64,000 nucleotides of DNA from Sternotherus odoratus (taxonomy: Eukaryota > Chordata > Testudines > Kinosternidae), in assembly GCA_032164245.1 (NCBI GenBank), contig JAVMKO010000003.1:4102651-4166650 (forward strand), given 5' to 3'. Below, piece by piece: positions 11,301-21,726 of this stretch. The number at the start of each line of letters is the position of its first letter. Position 1 is the stretch's first letter. A program made the translations under genes and the position numbers. A model generated the notes under the pieces. It did not search any database and was not told the origin of the DNA. It saw nothing but the letters and a program-made list of their open reading frames with translations.

Positions 11301-11663
11301 GAGCAGAGCCATGGCTTTGCACAGAGCACATGAGTCCAGGGATCAGACTGCAGAATCTGGGATTTGTATTATATGGACAAACCCAGGTTTTCATATTTTA
11401 CAGACACCTCCCCTCCCCCATCTGCAGCAACATTCTATCCCCTTTCTCCACCAAACATTTGCCGTATAATTTTATTGTCTTGTGAAGCCTGAAGTGACAC
11501 TGCTACATAGTCTCCGATTTTTATGGAATACATTTTCTGGAAATCAGGTTTGCCATATAGCAACATTCAATGCTAGAAACAGGAAGCAAGTTTTTAAAAA
11601 AAGAAACTGTCAAAATTACTCTGGCAGATCAACCACAATTTTCCTTTTTCACAGCTGTTGCCT

Positions 11664-11676
11664 GTTGCCAAGCAAC
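11664..11676. promoter_or_regulatory. X-box-like palindrome (possible RFX site)
   Basis: GTTGCCAAGCAAC is two X-box half sites (GTTGCC and AGCAAC) separated by one base. RFX factors bind such motifs. The position is deep in an intron and no conservation data are available, so function is inferred only from the motif. Confidence 0.25.
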
Positions 11677-12477
11677 CAGCATTTGCACTTCATGCTCCCA
11701 CAGAAGAGAGACTCCTGTAGAAGAGTCAAATGGGTTTGTCCGAGAGCCCCGTATTAAACTTTACTCCCTAACTTCCCTCCTTTTCAAGTACATTGTGATA
11801 TTTCCCCCATCCATCCCCCCCAAACCCTCATCACACACCCACTAACAGAGCTGATCCAGTTATTCTAAAGTATTTAGGAAAGGGAGACCGGTATGAATAA
11901 AACAGATGGGAAATACAAGTAGCTGCAGAAACAGAATGGATCAGCATCTAACAAATGGTTCAAGCTTGGGTGTAAATCAATCACGGCTCCATTAACACAG
12001 TCGGACTGATGGCTAACCAGCATGTAACTGGTGCTGAATAATCCATTTCTGGAAATTAGGAGAGGGGCCCATGCCTCTCTTGTGAGCATCCTAATAAGAG
12101 GCCAATAAAACACTACAGTTGTTTGTTTTTTTTGAGGGAAACTAAGAAAGCAGGGGTATTTGGATCCACGCCCTGCAGGAAAGTACAAGCCAAGGTTTCT
12201 AACTAGTGCTCTCTGCACACAGTACACCAGGGGCTTTGCAGAAGGAAGAGGCTACTGAACTAAAACTCATGTGGGGTAACAACCCACTCCTAACTTAGCA
12301 ACTCTGAGCAAACGCTACTCTGGGGTTTACAAATGCTTGGTGTATCAGCACTGCCGATTGTGGAGCTTGTGAACCACGAGGAGGGACGGATCTGGTCCCA
12401 AATAGCAGAAAACCTAACAAATAAATAATCTGTCTCTGTAGTCCCTTCTATTTGAAGCTGTAAAAGTGCTTTAACAA

Positions 12478-12640
12478 ACATTAATGAGCTAATTGTTTGT
12501 GAGGCAGGGAAATCGTATTATCCCCCACAGGAAAACAGAATTGCAGAGAGATTGCCCAGAGGGGCACAGGAAGGCCATCCATAGTAAAGCGGGAAATTAC
12601 AACCCAGATCTGCTGACTCCTAGTCTTTGCAATTTAGCCC
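12478..12640 (-). mobile_element. MIR-like CORE-SINE copy
   Basis: Contains CAGAATTGCAGAGAGATTGC, then GGGGCACAGGAAGGCC and AACCCAGATCTGCTGACTCC, which corresponds to the reverse complement of the MIR core and head. Confidence 0.55.
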
Positions 12641-13206
12641 CAAGACAATCCTAGAGCACAAAGACTACCCACTAAGATGTCACTAATAAACTAGAGATTA
12701 GCCCAAGCCTTACTTTCTATGGAGAAGATTGGGAATATAAACATTTAAAACCTACACTGGTGCAGCCTTCTAGTGAACATGATGCACAGAAGCAAGTTAG
12801 CTCCTTAGTGGAAGAAGTCTAGGTAAGTGCAATGGATCTGGTACCCAGCACAGAAGGTCTAGGAATGCAGCAAAAGGTTTGAGAGAGAACAGAAAGGGAG
12901 GTGTGACCATGAATACAGAATCAAGAATCAGAGGGGTAGCCATGCTAGTCTGTCGCTTTTAATATAGTATGGAAATCGAAATATGATCCCATGGTTACAA
13001 AACCAGATGCATAGCTTATCTTGGTACTTCCATTGCCCTCATCACTACAGTAATTGAGTGCCTGCAACTCTTAATGACTTTAATAGTGGACAAGAAGGTC
13101 CTTCTCTTTAAAGCAGGGACACACTCTCATTTTGGGTTTGTACAGCACCCAGCCCAATGGGTCCCTGTTTTCACTGCCATCATAGAGATACTAGATCATT
13201 TCAAGT

Positions 13207-13491
13207 TGTTGTTTTTCTTAGCGTTAATCCCACACTATGGCAGGGTCCGCTTCGGTCAGCATATCCGCCTCCATTCGGAGCTCGGACAGGACCAGTGATA
13301 CGACCGTAGTATACTCCAACCAATGAGTCGCGCCACCTGTCGTTGGAGGCAGTTTATACCTACTGCCAGGTGTTAGCCTACAGCACCTAGTATTCCCAGG
13401 TGGTCCCCCATCCAGGTACTAGCCAGGCCCGACCCTGCTTAGCTTCCGAGATCCAACAGGATCGGGCGTGTCCAGGGAGGTAGAGCCGTAC
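13207..13491 (-). mobile_element. 5S rRNA-headed retroposon (SINE3-type), 285 bp
   Basis: On the minus strand the insert starts with GTACGGCTCTACCTCCC, aligned to the first bases of 5S rRNA. It keeps the 5S promoter blocks GGAAGCTAAGCAGGGTCGGG and GGATGGGGGACCACC. After 117 bp of 5S-like sequence comes about 168 bp of unrelated body ending in an A-rich tail (AAGAAAAACAACA). Perfect 17-bp duplications ACTAGATCATTTCAAGT flank it (13190-13206 and 13492-13508). These features indicate full-length LINE-mediated retroposition. By eye about 15 of 117 positions differ from vertebrate 5S. It resembles 5S-derived SINEs known from fish, squamates and other vertebrates; I do not recognise the body. Confidence 0.85.
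13375..13491 (-). pseudogene. 5S rRNA-like sequence (SINE head)
   Basis: 117 bp aligning end to end with vertebrate 5S rRNA on the minus strand, missing only a few bases at the 5' start. The internal promoter region is well kept, including GCTAAGCAGGGTCGGGCC. Substitutions in the first 45 bases disturb helix pairing, so it is not a functional rRNA gene. It forms the 5' portion of the retroposon. Confidence 0.88.
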
Positions 13492-14464
13492 ACTAGATCA
13501 TTTCAAGTGGTCTGACATAATTAACATTTTTCTCTGCTTGCACTGTTCTTTCATTTTGCTTTGATCCCCACTCCATGATAATGGGTTGTTCTTCATTCTC
13601 TTTTAGGTGTGGGGAAGGCTCCTTGCTGTCTACGGGTGGTGTCTGATGAGCTGACCCAAGAGCACAGATTATCTAAAGCACGACCAGCAGTAAGAAAGGA
13701 ATAACCACAAAGAACATCTGTGTTGCGATTAGCTTAAGGGCTCTAATGGTAATGAAATATTTCACAAACTCTGTGGCTCATTTGCTGAGGATCAAATAAT
13801 CAGTATATTTGCTTAAGTGTGTCCTCTGGTCCTGCAAGCTACAGTAAATAGATCTCTTTACTTTGGGGCATAATAGCTAGGATTTGAGTCCTTCTGAGCA
13901 GCAAGTTCTCTTATCCCAAGAGTTAAAGGAAACAGCAAAGGACAAGCAGGTGGGGGTGGGAGTCACCTCAGGAACTTTTCCAGACAGCTGAATCTGAATG
14001 TTGTTTAGGAACCTACTGGAACCAAATCTGCTTCTTCTGGTCAGTTGTGACAGAAAACTAAACTCTTCATAGTTGCCTCAAGATAAGCAGGATCTGAAGC
14101 CATTCCTCAGCGAGATCATTTATGGGGAGCACCAAGACAGTCACCATTAATAATCTAATAACTACTGAGCACAGATGGGGAGCGTTTCCAGAATGCTTCA
14201 CAAAACGTAATGAACATATTCTCACAATGCTCTCTGCCTCTGTTTCCCCATGTGTAAAACAGGGGTTGCAACATTCAGCTACCTCATAGTGGGGGCTATA
14301 GGCATCAGTTAAGGTTTGTAAAGGACTCTTTAAAAATGTCCCATTAATAGATCTCATGAGCCTGGCGATGCTGGGCTGGAGAGGAGGAGTCTTTCCTCCT
14401 CTCCAACGTGAACAGCAGAGCCTGGAGGCGGGAAAGGGCCTAACCCCTCGAAAGGGAGTATAGA

Positions 14465-14508
14465 ATAATAGACTAGCAGGGTTGGAAGGGACCTCAGGAG
14501 CGGCGTGG
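14465..14508 (-). mobile_element. Very short CR1 3' end fragment
   Basis: GACTAGCAGGGTTGGAAGGG followed by ACCTCAGGAG is the CR1 terminus read in reverse. It abuts a GC-rich stretch (14508-14640) of unknown origin. Confidence 0.5.
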
Positions 14509-14639
14509 TCAGGGGGCGGGGCTGCGAGCTCCAGCGGGCTGAGCGGCAGGAGTTCAGGCCCTGCCTGAGCCATGCCGCTGCAGCACTGTCCTGGGCCGCT
14601 CCTGGTCACGGTGCGCTGAGGCTGCAGGAGACGGGGGAG

Positions 14640-14890
14640 CAATGGGCTCAAGTTGCAGTGGGGGAGGTCTAGGCTGGATATTAGGAAAAACTTTTTCACG
14701 AGGAGGGTGGTGAAGCACTGGAATGGGTTACCTAGGGAGGTGGTGGAATCTCCTTCCTTAGAGGTTTTTAAGGTCAGGCTTGACAAAGCCCTGGCTGGGA
14801 TGATTTAGTTGGGGTTGGTCCTGCTTTGAACAGGGGGTTGGACTAGATACCTCCTGAGGTCCCCTCCACCCCTGTTATTCTGGGATTCAA
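14640..14890 (+). mobile_element. CR1 LINE 3' end fragment
   Basis: Forward CR1 sequence: GGCTGGATATTAGGAAAAAC, then GGTGGTGAAGCACTGGAATG, GGTTTTTAAGGTCAGGCTTG and the terminal GGACTAGATACCTCCTGAGG with ATTCTGGGATTC. Only the last 250 bp is present. Confidence 0.9.
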
Positions 14891-16145
14891 TGAATGGTGT
14901 TGGAGGTCTGGTGTCAGGAAGCGGCTTTGTACTCCAGAGCAATACCTATCTCTTAGTGTGTTTTGCATGTTGGTTGTATGGGATCTCAAGTTACAGAACT
15001 ATCCCTGTCTGCACAACTGTTAGATATTTTCAGCACACTGTGTATAATGAGTTCTTCACAAAGCAGAACTTGCCAGAGCCACAATGCACCTTTGTTTTAG
15101 TTCCCTGTAGAAATGACCTATTAATGCTAAACTCTGAGCATGGAGCCATATGCTCAGTCATGGACAAGCTGATCTAATGAACTCCCCACTCATATAAGCA
15201 CCCAATTTTTTCAACCCCTAGAGAGAGCCTCCAGTTTGGAATAAAAGTATTCTTAAACTGGACTTGGGTCTTAAACTGACCCCTGGTTTCCAATTTATGA
15301 GTGCTACATCCAGGGGTGACTTTCCAGCGGTTGCTCTATCAAATTTTGGATTTGCTGCAAATGTATTGATGCCTCGTAGATTACTCTAAATGCCAACAAA
15401 TAGGCAGTCCAGATGTCAGCACTCCTGGAAAGTCACCTCCTCTGGCTTCTTCTGGTTCAAGAGTTCAATCCTCCACTGCTCTAGCAGGATGCACAACTCT
15501 CTCAGCAGAGTCCAAGCTCTAGATTACTCCTGAAGAACGGCACCTCTCTCAGGCCAATCTTGCCCCTCTTCTCACTCATTGATTCCATTGTCCGATGCTG
15601 CTTTCCTTCTAATGCCACTTCTGCTTTTTTGCTTCCTTCGGCCAGCACCTCCTTTGCTGAGCAATCAACTCCCAGTTAGTTTGGGCCATATCTTTCATTC
15701 TCTTCACAAATCAGATCCTTCTCTACATTTCAGATACGTTCTCACCTAGGCATCCATTTTGTCTGTAGTGAACCATTGATCATTCCTTCATTTGCTATAA
15801 AAGTGCTCCTGTTGTCCCAGATTCTCCTGCTAGTCAGCAGACACGGGCAATCATGATTTAGCACGGTCAGCCCTTTACAGTAGCCAATGTCTTTTTATCA
15901 ATTAGTAAAAACATAAGAACCACTTTGGCAATTGCATCCACTTCATGCCAAGAAAGGAGCTTTTTGTCAGTCCCACACCATCATGCGTCACTGTATTTCT
16001 TGTTACACAGATCTAGTTAGCTTAGCACAACCCTCACCTTCCTTTGCAGCACAGAGCGTAGGTCATTTGAAGATCACTGTGGTATACTTCACTTACTTCC
16101 CTGCCACAGAAAGGCCTTGGTCATTGGTGCCGTGGGTCACAGTCA

Positions 16146-16420
16146 GAGTTTAAGGCCAGAAGAGACCACCAGATCAGCTAGGCCAGTGGTTTTCAGCCTT
16201 TTTTTGCTTGTGGACCCTTAAAACATTTTGAATGAAGGTGCAGACCCCTTTGGAAATCTAAGACACAGTGGACCACAAATTGAAACCCACTGATCTAGAC
16301 TGACCTCTTGTCTATCCCAGGCCACTAGCCCCCACACACTAAACCCAACAGGTCCCTTGTGTTCTCTGTCCTGGCACACAACCGTTTAGCCTCCTGAAGG
16401 CTGTCATACGTCTAATTCTA
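16146..16420 (-). mobile_element. LINE 3' tail (CR1-like), split by a hAT element
   Basis: The flanks of the nested element, TTAAGGCCAGAAGAGACCAC and CTGACCTCTTGTCTATCCCA, form a contiguous sequence typical of a sauropsid CR1-type 3' end read in reverse. The internal interruption is at 16184-16292. Confidence 0.65.
16184..16292. mobile_element. Short hAT-type MITE (109 bp)
   Basis: Inverted ends CAGTGGTTTTCAGCC and TTGAAACCCACTG, with inner repeats around TTGTGGACC and GGACCACAA. The 8-bp flanks AGCTAGGC and ATCTAGAC differ at two positions and look like a decayed target duplication. Nested in a LINE tail. Confidence 0.75.
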
Positions 16421-17186
16421 GTTGTTGGAGCTGGCGTGGAAGCTGCTCAGTGGCATTTACTGGCATGTGATATATAAAAGGTCAGACTAAATGATCTGGT
16501 TGCTCCTAATACCCTCAAAATGTGATTATTTAGCGCTGTTGCATTTTAATGGCCCACTCCAATTCACTGCTCTGCACTCAGTACTCATTCTTCCTGCTTT
16601 TAACTCTTGTTTTTTCATGCCTTAGGGAAGTTTACTAGCACACGTCGAAGAACTCGGGTGCTGGAAAGGGCTAGCAAGTCTGCAGCACCCCTGGCACTTA
16701 ACAAGACAATGTGTGACTTAGGTCAGTGTGGTTGAAAGTGAAGTTTTCTCCCAAAGCAGACTGCTTCCAACTTGCTCAGTCATACTGTGTCCCCCCCAAC
16801 AACACTCAGACTAAGTGGAAAGAAGGAAATAACTACAGAGGTGGGCATCTTCACGGTATTAAGACGTTGCTCACTATGGCTCTGATTCATGCAGAGCACT
16901 TCAGCGCATGCTTCAGTTGCTTTAATTTCAGTGGGACTTAAGCATGCCTTTATGTGCGTTGCTGATAGGGCTAGGATTCCCATGCTTAAGGGAGATGCTG
17001 AACTGTGGGACTAAAGTAGGTTACCCGCAGCTTTAGCAAGGGATAATCTAGCCTTGGAACAACCTGACTGGGACTGTATTTTCCTACTATTCGGTATTTT
17101 ACTTTCTTGGTCAGAGATTCATTAGAACAACCTCAGATTTCAAACACGAAGACTGGTGGTGTTACTGATTGTAATAGAGCACCTAC

Positions 17187-17281
17187 TTCCAGGAGAAGAG
17201 GTCCCAGAGATTCCTTTTCGATCACTCCTTGGCTGCTGGATGAGATGTCAGACTTCTGGACGTCATCATCAGCTGTTTTCT
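17187..17281 (-). CDS. NCOA1: NCOA1 coding exon, bHLH to PAS-A linker
   Basis: This 95-bp minus-strand exon encodes [20 protein letters not shown] and [12 protein letters not shown], about human residues 86-118. It is one residue shorter than the human KSTTDDDV segment. Acceptor CTGCAG precedes 17281 and donor GTAGGT follows 17187. Phase is two bases in and 31 codons, ending on a codon boundary, which fits the phase-0 start of the PAS-A exon. [15 protein letters not shown] is specific to NCOA1; paralogues read SDVSSTGQGVIDK or similar. Confidence 0.97.
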
Positions 17282-18092
17282 CTGCAGTAAGGGAAAGGAC
17301 ATGTTTTAGTTGCAATGAACCATCTTTTTAGTGCTGAAAAGCTACTGAGTAGCAACAAAACATTGACTATTGTTAATATCCATTGTCTCAGTGAAGCAAC
17401 AAACTGAAAGCACCGAAATGATTTCTGTATTTTGATCGGTGCCCCTTTCACTGTATAGAAGGGGAAGCAATGTGAGAAAAGAAAACGCCATTTTCAATTG
17501 TAGTAAAATGTCTGCATTAGCTAGATCACCGTTCTCTCTTCCCTGGGTTCAGAGGAAATTGAGGAACCACTCTCACATATTTTACAGAGGAAGACTAAAA
17601 AACATCAAGCTTTTGAAAAAAAAGGACTAGTCAGCTCAGCCTTAGTAAGGCTAAAATATTGGAGCAAAGAATTGATCTGTGAGATCTGACAACACCTCGA
17701 TGAGCAATCGGCAGCAGGAGTTCACAAAGAACAGACTGTGCTGGAAGAAACCAGATCTCTGCTGTGACACAAGCAGCACAGGTTCAATAGACAAAGACGC
17801 TAGTAGCGATGATGTATAGGTGGCCTGATTTGCAAAAGTGCTGAGTGCCTGGGGCTGAGCTCAATGGGAGCTGCAGGTACCCAGCACCTCTAGACATCAG
17901 GCCACTAGTTTTTAGTAAAGTTTTCGACATAGCCCTGCATAAGAGAGAGAGAAGTCAGAGCTGTGGGAGAGTTTTACTTAGGGGATTATGGCTCAGTTAA
18001 ACAACTGGGTCGCAGACCTCATTACTGAACTAGACTCCATGGGTGCTAGCGGCTGTACAAGCCAATGACCAGACACGAGCCTTACCCTAGTT

Positions 18093-18649
18093 CAGGGGTG
18101 TCCAAACTTTTTGGAAAGAGGGCCAGATTTGGTAAGGTGAAGATGTGTGAGGGCCGACCCCCCCCCCCCCCCCGCTCCGGCCGCGCTCTTGCTCTTCCCC
18201 CCCCCCGGCCGCGCTCTCCTTCCCTCCCCCCCCCCCCCGCTACGGCCGCGCTCTCCTCCCCCCGCTCCGGCCATGCTCCCGCTCCGGCCATGCTCTCGCT
18301 CCCCCCCTCCCCCGGCTTGCCTTGCCTTGCTTCGCCTCGCCTCGCCTCGCCTCCTGCCCCGGCTCCGCCTCTGCTCTTCTCCCTTGCCTCGCCTCGCCTC
18401 CTGCCCCGCCTCCGCTCTTCTCCCCCCCTCCCCCCCGGCTCGCCTCTTACTGACCCCGCCCCTCTCCTCCGGCTGCGGCTCCACGGACCACCCAAATTAT
18501 CGCGCACTGGTTAGCGACCGCTGTTTTATACTGTGGTCAACAGTGCTGGCGGGCCGCATATTATTGATTTTAGAACAGAGCCTGCGGGCCGGTGAAAATT
18601 TGAACACGGGCCTCAATTGGCCCCCGGGCCGGACTTTGGACATGCCTTA
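18093..18649. mobile_element. C-rich non-autonomous hAT element, copy 1 (557 bp)
   Basis: Starts CAGGGGTGTCCAAACTTTTT and ends GGACTTTGGACATGCCTTA, imperfect inverted ends. A perfect 8-bp duplication CCCTAGTT flanks it (18085-18092 and 18650-18657). The interior has long C runs and CTCGC/CTCCGG tandem units that keep several frames open, so the proline- and arginine-rich frames of 130-180 residues here are artefacts. The last 200 bp (ACTGTGGTCAACAGTGCTGG to the end) is ordinary sequence shared with the copy at 34377. Confidence 0.92.
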
Positions 18650-18839
18650 CCCTAGTTTATCGTCTATTATCAGACAAGGAGGGAGGGGAATGTGACAAGG
18701 CCAGTGACTACAGTAAGTCAGCCATAAAAGTGAGATGGTTTCAGGTTTATTCGGTTACTCTCCCCTGGCACTCTCTTCACCACCCCTGTGGCTGAGTCAG
18801 GAGCTGACTGGCCTTGGGAACGAAGTGAGTTTTGAAAGA

Positions 18840-18930
18840 GGGGAGTATGGAGACAGATCACAGGGATTATTTTGTGGTTAAGGCACCAGATTGGAATCAG
18901 GAGTGCTGGGTCTTTGGAGTGCTGGGTCTT
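18840..18930 (+). mobile_element. MIR-like SINE head fragment with internal duplication
   Basis: GTGGTTAAGGCACCAGATTG followed by GAATCAGGAGTGCTGGGTCT resembles a MIR 5' head. A short unit GAGTGCTGGGTCTTTG is repeated in tandem. Weak. Confidence 0.4.
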
Positions 18931-19336
18931 TGGAGTGCTGGCTCCAAAGAATTTGGGTACAAATGGTAGACTTCAGACAGGCATCCAAAACCAATTCTCC
19001 ACCCCTTGCCCCGTTCCTGCACTCTTAGCATATTTAATGAAGAATCAACTAAAATAGCTCAATCCCCTCATACCTCGTGAGTTTCCCCAGTGTATCAATA
19101 GTCCAGAAAAACCGTGAGCTATACAAAAGTTTGAACAAATCTTGTGTAAAATCCCTAAATAGATCTCAGGTTTTGCTTAGGGTGGAATAATGTTTTGCGC
19201 AACCAAAGCAAGAAAGGGACACTGGCCTTGTCCAAGACAATAATACCTAGAAGGGACAGTTGTACTTTACTTAGCAATAGTATTGCTTTGTTCTTCTGGT
19301 GGTATTTAGCAAATGGAAGAAAGGGATAGTTTAGAT

Positions 19337-19648
19337 CAGGGGTAGGCAACCTCTGGCACGCGTGCCGAAGGCGGCATGCAAGCTGATTTTCAGTGGCACT
19401 CTCACTGCCTGGGTCCCACCTACTGGTCCAGGGGGCTCTGTATTTTAATTTAATTTTAAATGAAGCTTCTTAAACATTTAAAAAAACCTTATTTACTTTA
19501 CATACAACAATAGTTTTGTTATATTTTATAGACTTATAGAAAGAGACCTTCTAATAATGTTAATACGTATGACTGGCATGCGAAACCTTAAATTAAAGTG
19601 AATAAATGAAAACTCTGCACACCACTTCTGAAAGGGTGCCGACCCCTG
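19337..19648. mobile_element. hAT-type MITE (312 bp)
   Basis: Ends CAGGGGTAGGCAACCTCTGG and AAGGGTGCCGACCCCTG, inverted. Perfect 8-bp duplication GTTTAGAT on both sides (19329-19336 and 19649-19656). AT-rich interior without coding capacity. A shorter relative lies at 51334. Confidence 0.92.
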
Positions 19649-19755
19649 GTTTAGATTATAAACTTTTTGGAGCAGGGAGTGTCTTTGCTCTTGTAGCTCT
19701 TCCTGCTGGAAGTCAGAGAATTCACATCCTCCCACATGCATCACAATCACTAGAC

Positions 19756-20592
19756 CATTGGTTCTCAAACCTGGGGTCGCAACCCCTCTGAGGGTCGCAG
19801 CCCACTTTTGTGGGGGTTGCGATCCCCGGGGCGGGCTGCCCGCTCCTGCCCTGACCCCCATGGTGGGCTGTGGGCTCCAGCCCCAATCCCAGCGGCGGGC
19901 AACCCGGCCACTGCAGCTGGCTGCCGGCTCCAGCCCTGATTCCCCGGGGCAGAGCGGCAAGCCCTGAGCAGAGCGGTGGGGCTCCGAGCCCCGACCCCGG
20001 GGCGGTGGGGTGGCTGGGCTGCGAGCCCCGGAGCAGCGGGGCTGCGAGCCCTGAGCTCCGACCCCAGGGCAGAGTGCCGCGGCGAGCCCCGACCCCGGGG
20101 TGGGGTGGTGTGGCATACTTAGGAGACTCAGCCTATTCCAATGATTGCACCCCAGTGCAGCGGTGGGGCTGCGAGCCAGGAGCCCAACCCCCAGACTCCA
20201 GTGCTGGCAGGCGGCTGTGAGCCTGAGCCCCAAGATTATTGTAAGTAAGCCCTGACCCCAAGCCCTGCTGGGCTGAGAGCCCCTGCACTCCCCAACCCCG
20301 ATCTCTATACCAGGCTTTGAACCCTGACCCCTGATTGTTTCAGGTCATTAATTACTGTCAAGTATTAAAATAAAGATTTACTTAAAAATAACTTTTCTAA
20401 AAATATGTTTCACTCTATTGAAAAGCAGTGAGAAAAGCAGTGACAAAATTCATTTTAAGCAATAGGGTTTAAATCTAGTGTTTAACAGTGTTAAATATCA
20501 AAAATGTGTTTTTAATTTCTAATGCGGGGGGTCGCACTCAGAAGCTTGGTGTTCAAAAGGGGTCGCCAATATAAAAAGTTTGAGAACCACTG
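19756..20592. mobile_element. Long GC-rich hAT derivative (837 bp)
   Basis: Starts CATTGGTTCTCAAACCTGGG and ends AAGTTTGAGAACCACTG. Perfect 8-bp duplication CACTAGAC (19748-19755 and 20593-20600). The left 500 bp is GC rich, with degenerate repeats around GAGCCCCGACCCCGGGG; the right 300 bp is AT rich. Open frames of 116-235 residues here come from base composition. A related decayed element is at 43610. A short stretch at 20112-20143 matches a SINE head at 22521-22552. Confidence 0.92.
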
Positions 20593-21433
20593 CACTAGAC
20601 ACTGGTTTCTGTGCATCTTCTTTGGAACCTGCACTAAGGATTCTGGGACTCAATTGGACTCATTTGGAGCATCACCTGCTACGTTTCAATGGAAAGAATA
20701 CAGGACAATTTTAAAAAAAGATAAGACACAGCTGGGGAAAACAGCAGCTGCATGAGAAGCAGGATAGTCCTGGAACATCAGAGGGACAAATAATTTGGAA
20801 GGGCAAGATGCCTCCTTCACCGGCACAATTTACTGTTGCTCACTGCAATTTATGAATAGCTACTAATCAAAAGACCTCCTTGTGGCTATCAGAAAATGAC
20901 TCTAACTACAGCATTTCTCTGGTGTCACAATCCCTTCCTCGGTGATTCTTCTATCGAATTTGTACCATTTGCAAGATTCTCCTCAAGTGCCAGAGTTGCA
21001 AACGCTGCCTGATAGCTGAAAACAAAGCTGTGTTCTTTCTGCATCATCACCAACCGTCAACAACGATAAAGATCCCGGGATCAGGATTCAGCCGGCAATT
21101 TGGTGGATGATGTGCGAGGCACAATAGGATACAGACTGCCTCTCTGCAGTTCGGCTGGCTCTGCAGTCCAGCCAGGAGTAAAAATACCTGCTTTTGCCAG
21201 GCAACTAAGCAGATATAGCTCAGAAAAAAACTAGTTCCCCATCCCATGCAGCGCGGCAGTGGAAGGAACAAGATTACTTCCCTCAGGAACAGACATGCAT
21301 AGTAACAGGGCATTTTTTTATGGCTACTTTAAACAAAGCAAAACTCCCTAGACCAACTCCACTGTACTTGGGGTACTGTGCTCGCTCCACTGAGAGGGAA
21401 ACCTACTTTTCCCACAGAACCTAAAGAGCAGCA

Positions 21434-21524
21434 AAGACTTGATCCTGCAAAGCTTCTGTGTGCAGAACTCCCATTGACTTCAGTGGGAGTCCGCAATACA
21501 GCAGTCTTGCAGGATCCCGCCTGA
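21434..21524. mobile_element. Small palindromic-ended MITE
   Basis: Left TTGATCCTGCAAAG and right CTTGCAGGATCCCGCC are inverted repeats. Between them is CATTGACTTCAGTGGGAGT, the diagnostic centre of this old amniote family. No clear target duplication. Confidence 0.6.
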
Positions 21525-21554
21525 TTTCTGAAAAATGCTAGCGTGAGAATCAGA

Positions 21555-21655
21555 CAATAGACCTAGAAGAATGGCTTTGTGAGTAAGGAACTGGACTAGA
21601 GCTTGGGAGATCTAGGTTAATTCCTGGCTCTGACACGTACTCCTTTGTGATAAGA
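21555..21655 (+). mobile_element. MIR-like SINE head fragment
   Basis: GGCTTTGTGAGTAAGGAACT, then GGAGATCTAGGTTAATTCCT and GGCTCTGACACG follow the order of the MIR tRNA-like head. Confidence 0.5.
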
Positions 21656-21726
21656 TCAATCTATACATACCTGAGACGCTCAACTGCTATTGTAACTAAG
21701 GCCATAAAAGTACCTGTGAGTACTTA

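Larger units (their letters stand above)
13120..13885. repeat. Duplicated segment, copy B, carrying a 5S retroposon
   Basis: Second copy of the segment at 10284-10742, with scattered substitutions. It is interrupted by the insertion plus one duplicated 17-bp target (13207-13508). Removing that restores colinearity with copy A. Similarity stops near 13884, where copy A also leaves the alignment. Confidence 0.85.
10089..17186 (-). other. NCOA1 intron (7.1 kb)
   Basis: Holds a paired duplicate (10284-10742 and 13120-13885), a 5S-headed retroposon (13207-13491), a CR1 tail (14640-14890), a hAT element inside another LINE tail (16146-16420) and old SINE and MITE fragments. The stretches 11300-12470, 14890-16130 and 16430-17186 show nothing I can name apart from short old-repeat motifs. 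Confidence 0.9.

Noticed and set aside
13375..13491. A functional 5S rRNA gene
   Set aside because: About 15 differences from vertebrate 5S by eye, several in paired regions, a 3' end running into SINE body, and a retroposition target duplication.
14067..14786. Minus-strand frame of 239 codons
   Set aside because: Begins in the antisense of a CR1 tail and runs through GC-rich sequence. The [20 protein letters not shown] start is CR1 antisense also seen near 7581 and 40734.
18065..18695. Several overlapping proline-, arginine- and glycine-rich frames of 130-180 codons
   Set aside because: They lie within a C-rich hAT element defined by an 8-bp duplication. All six frames stay open because of low complexity.
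19526..20233. Minus-strand frame of 235 codons
   Set aside because: Spans the boundary between two separate hAT elements and intervening sequence; GC-rich filler, no recognisable domain.
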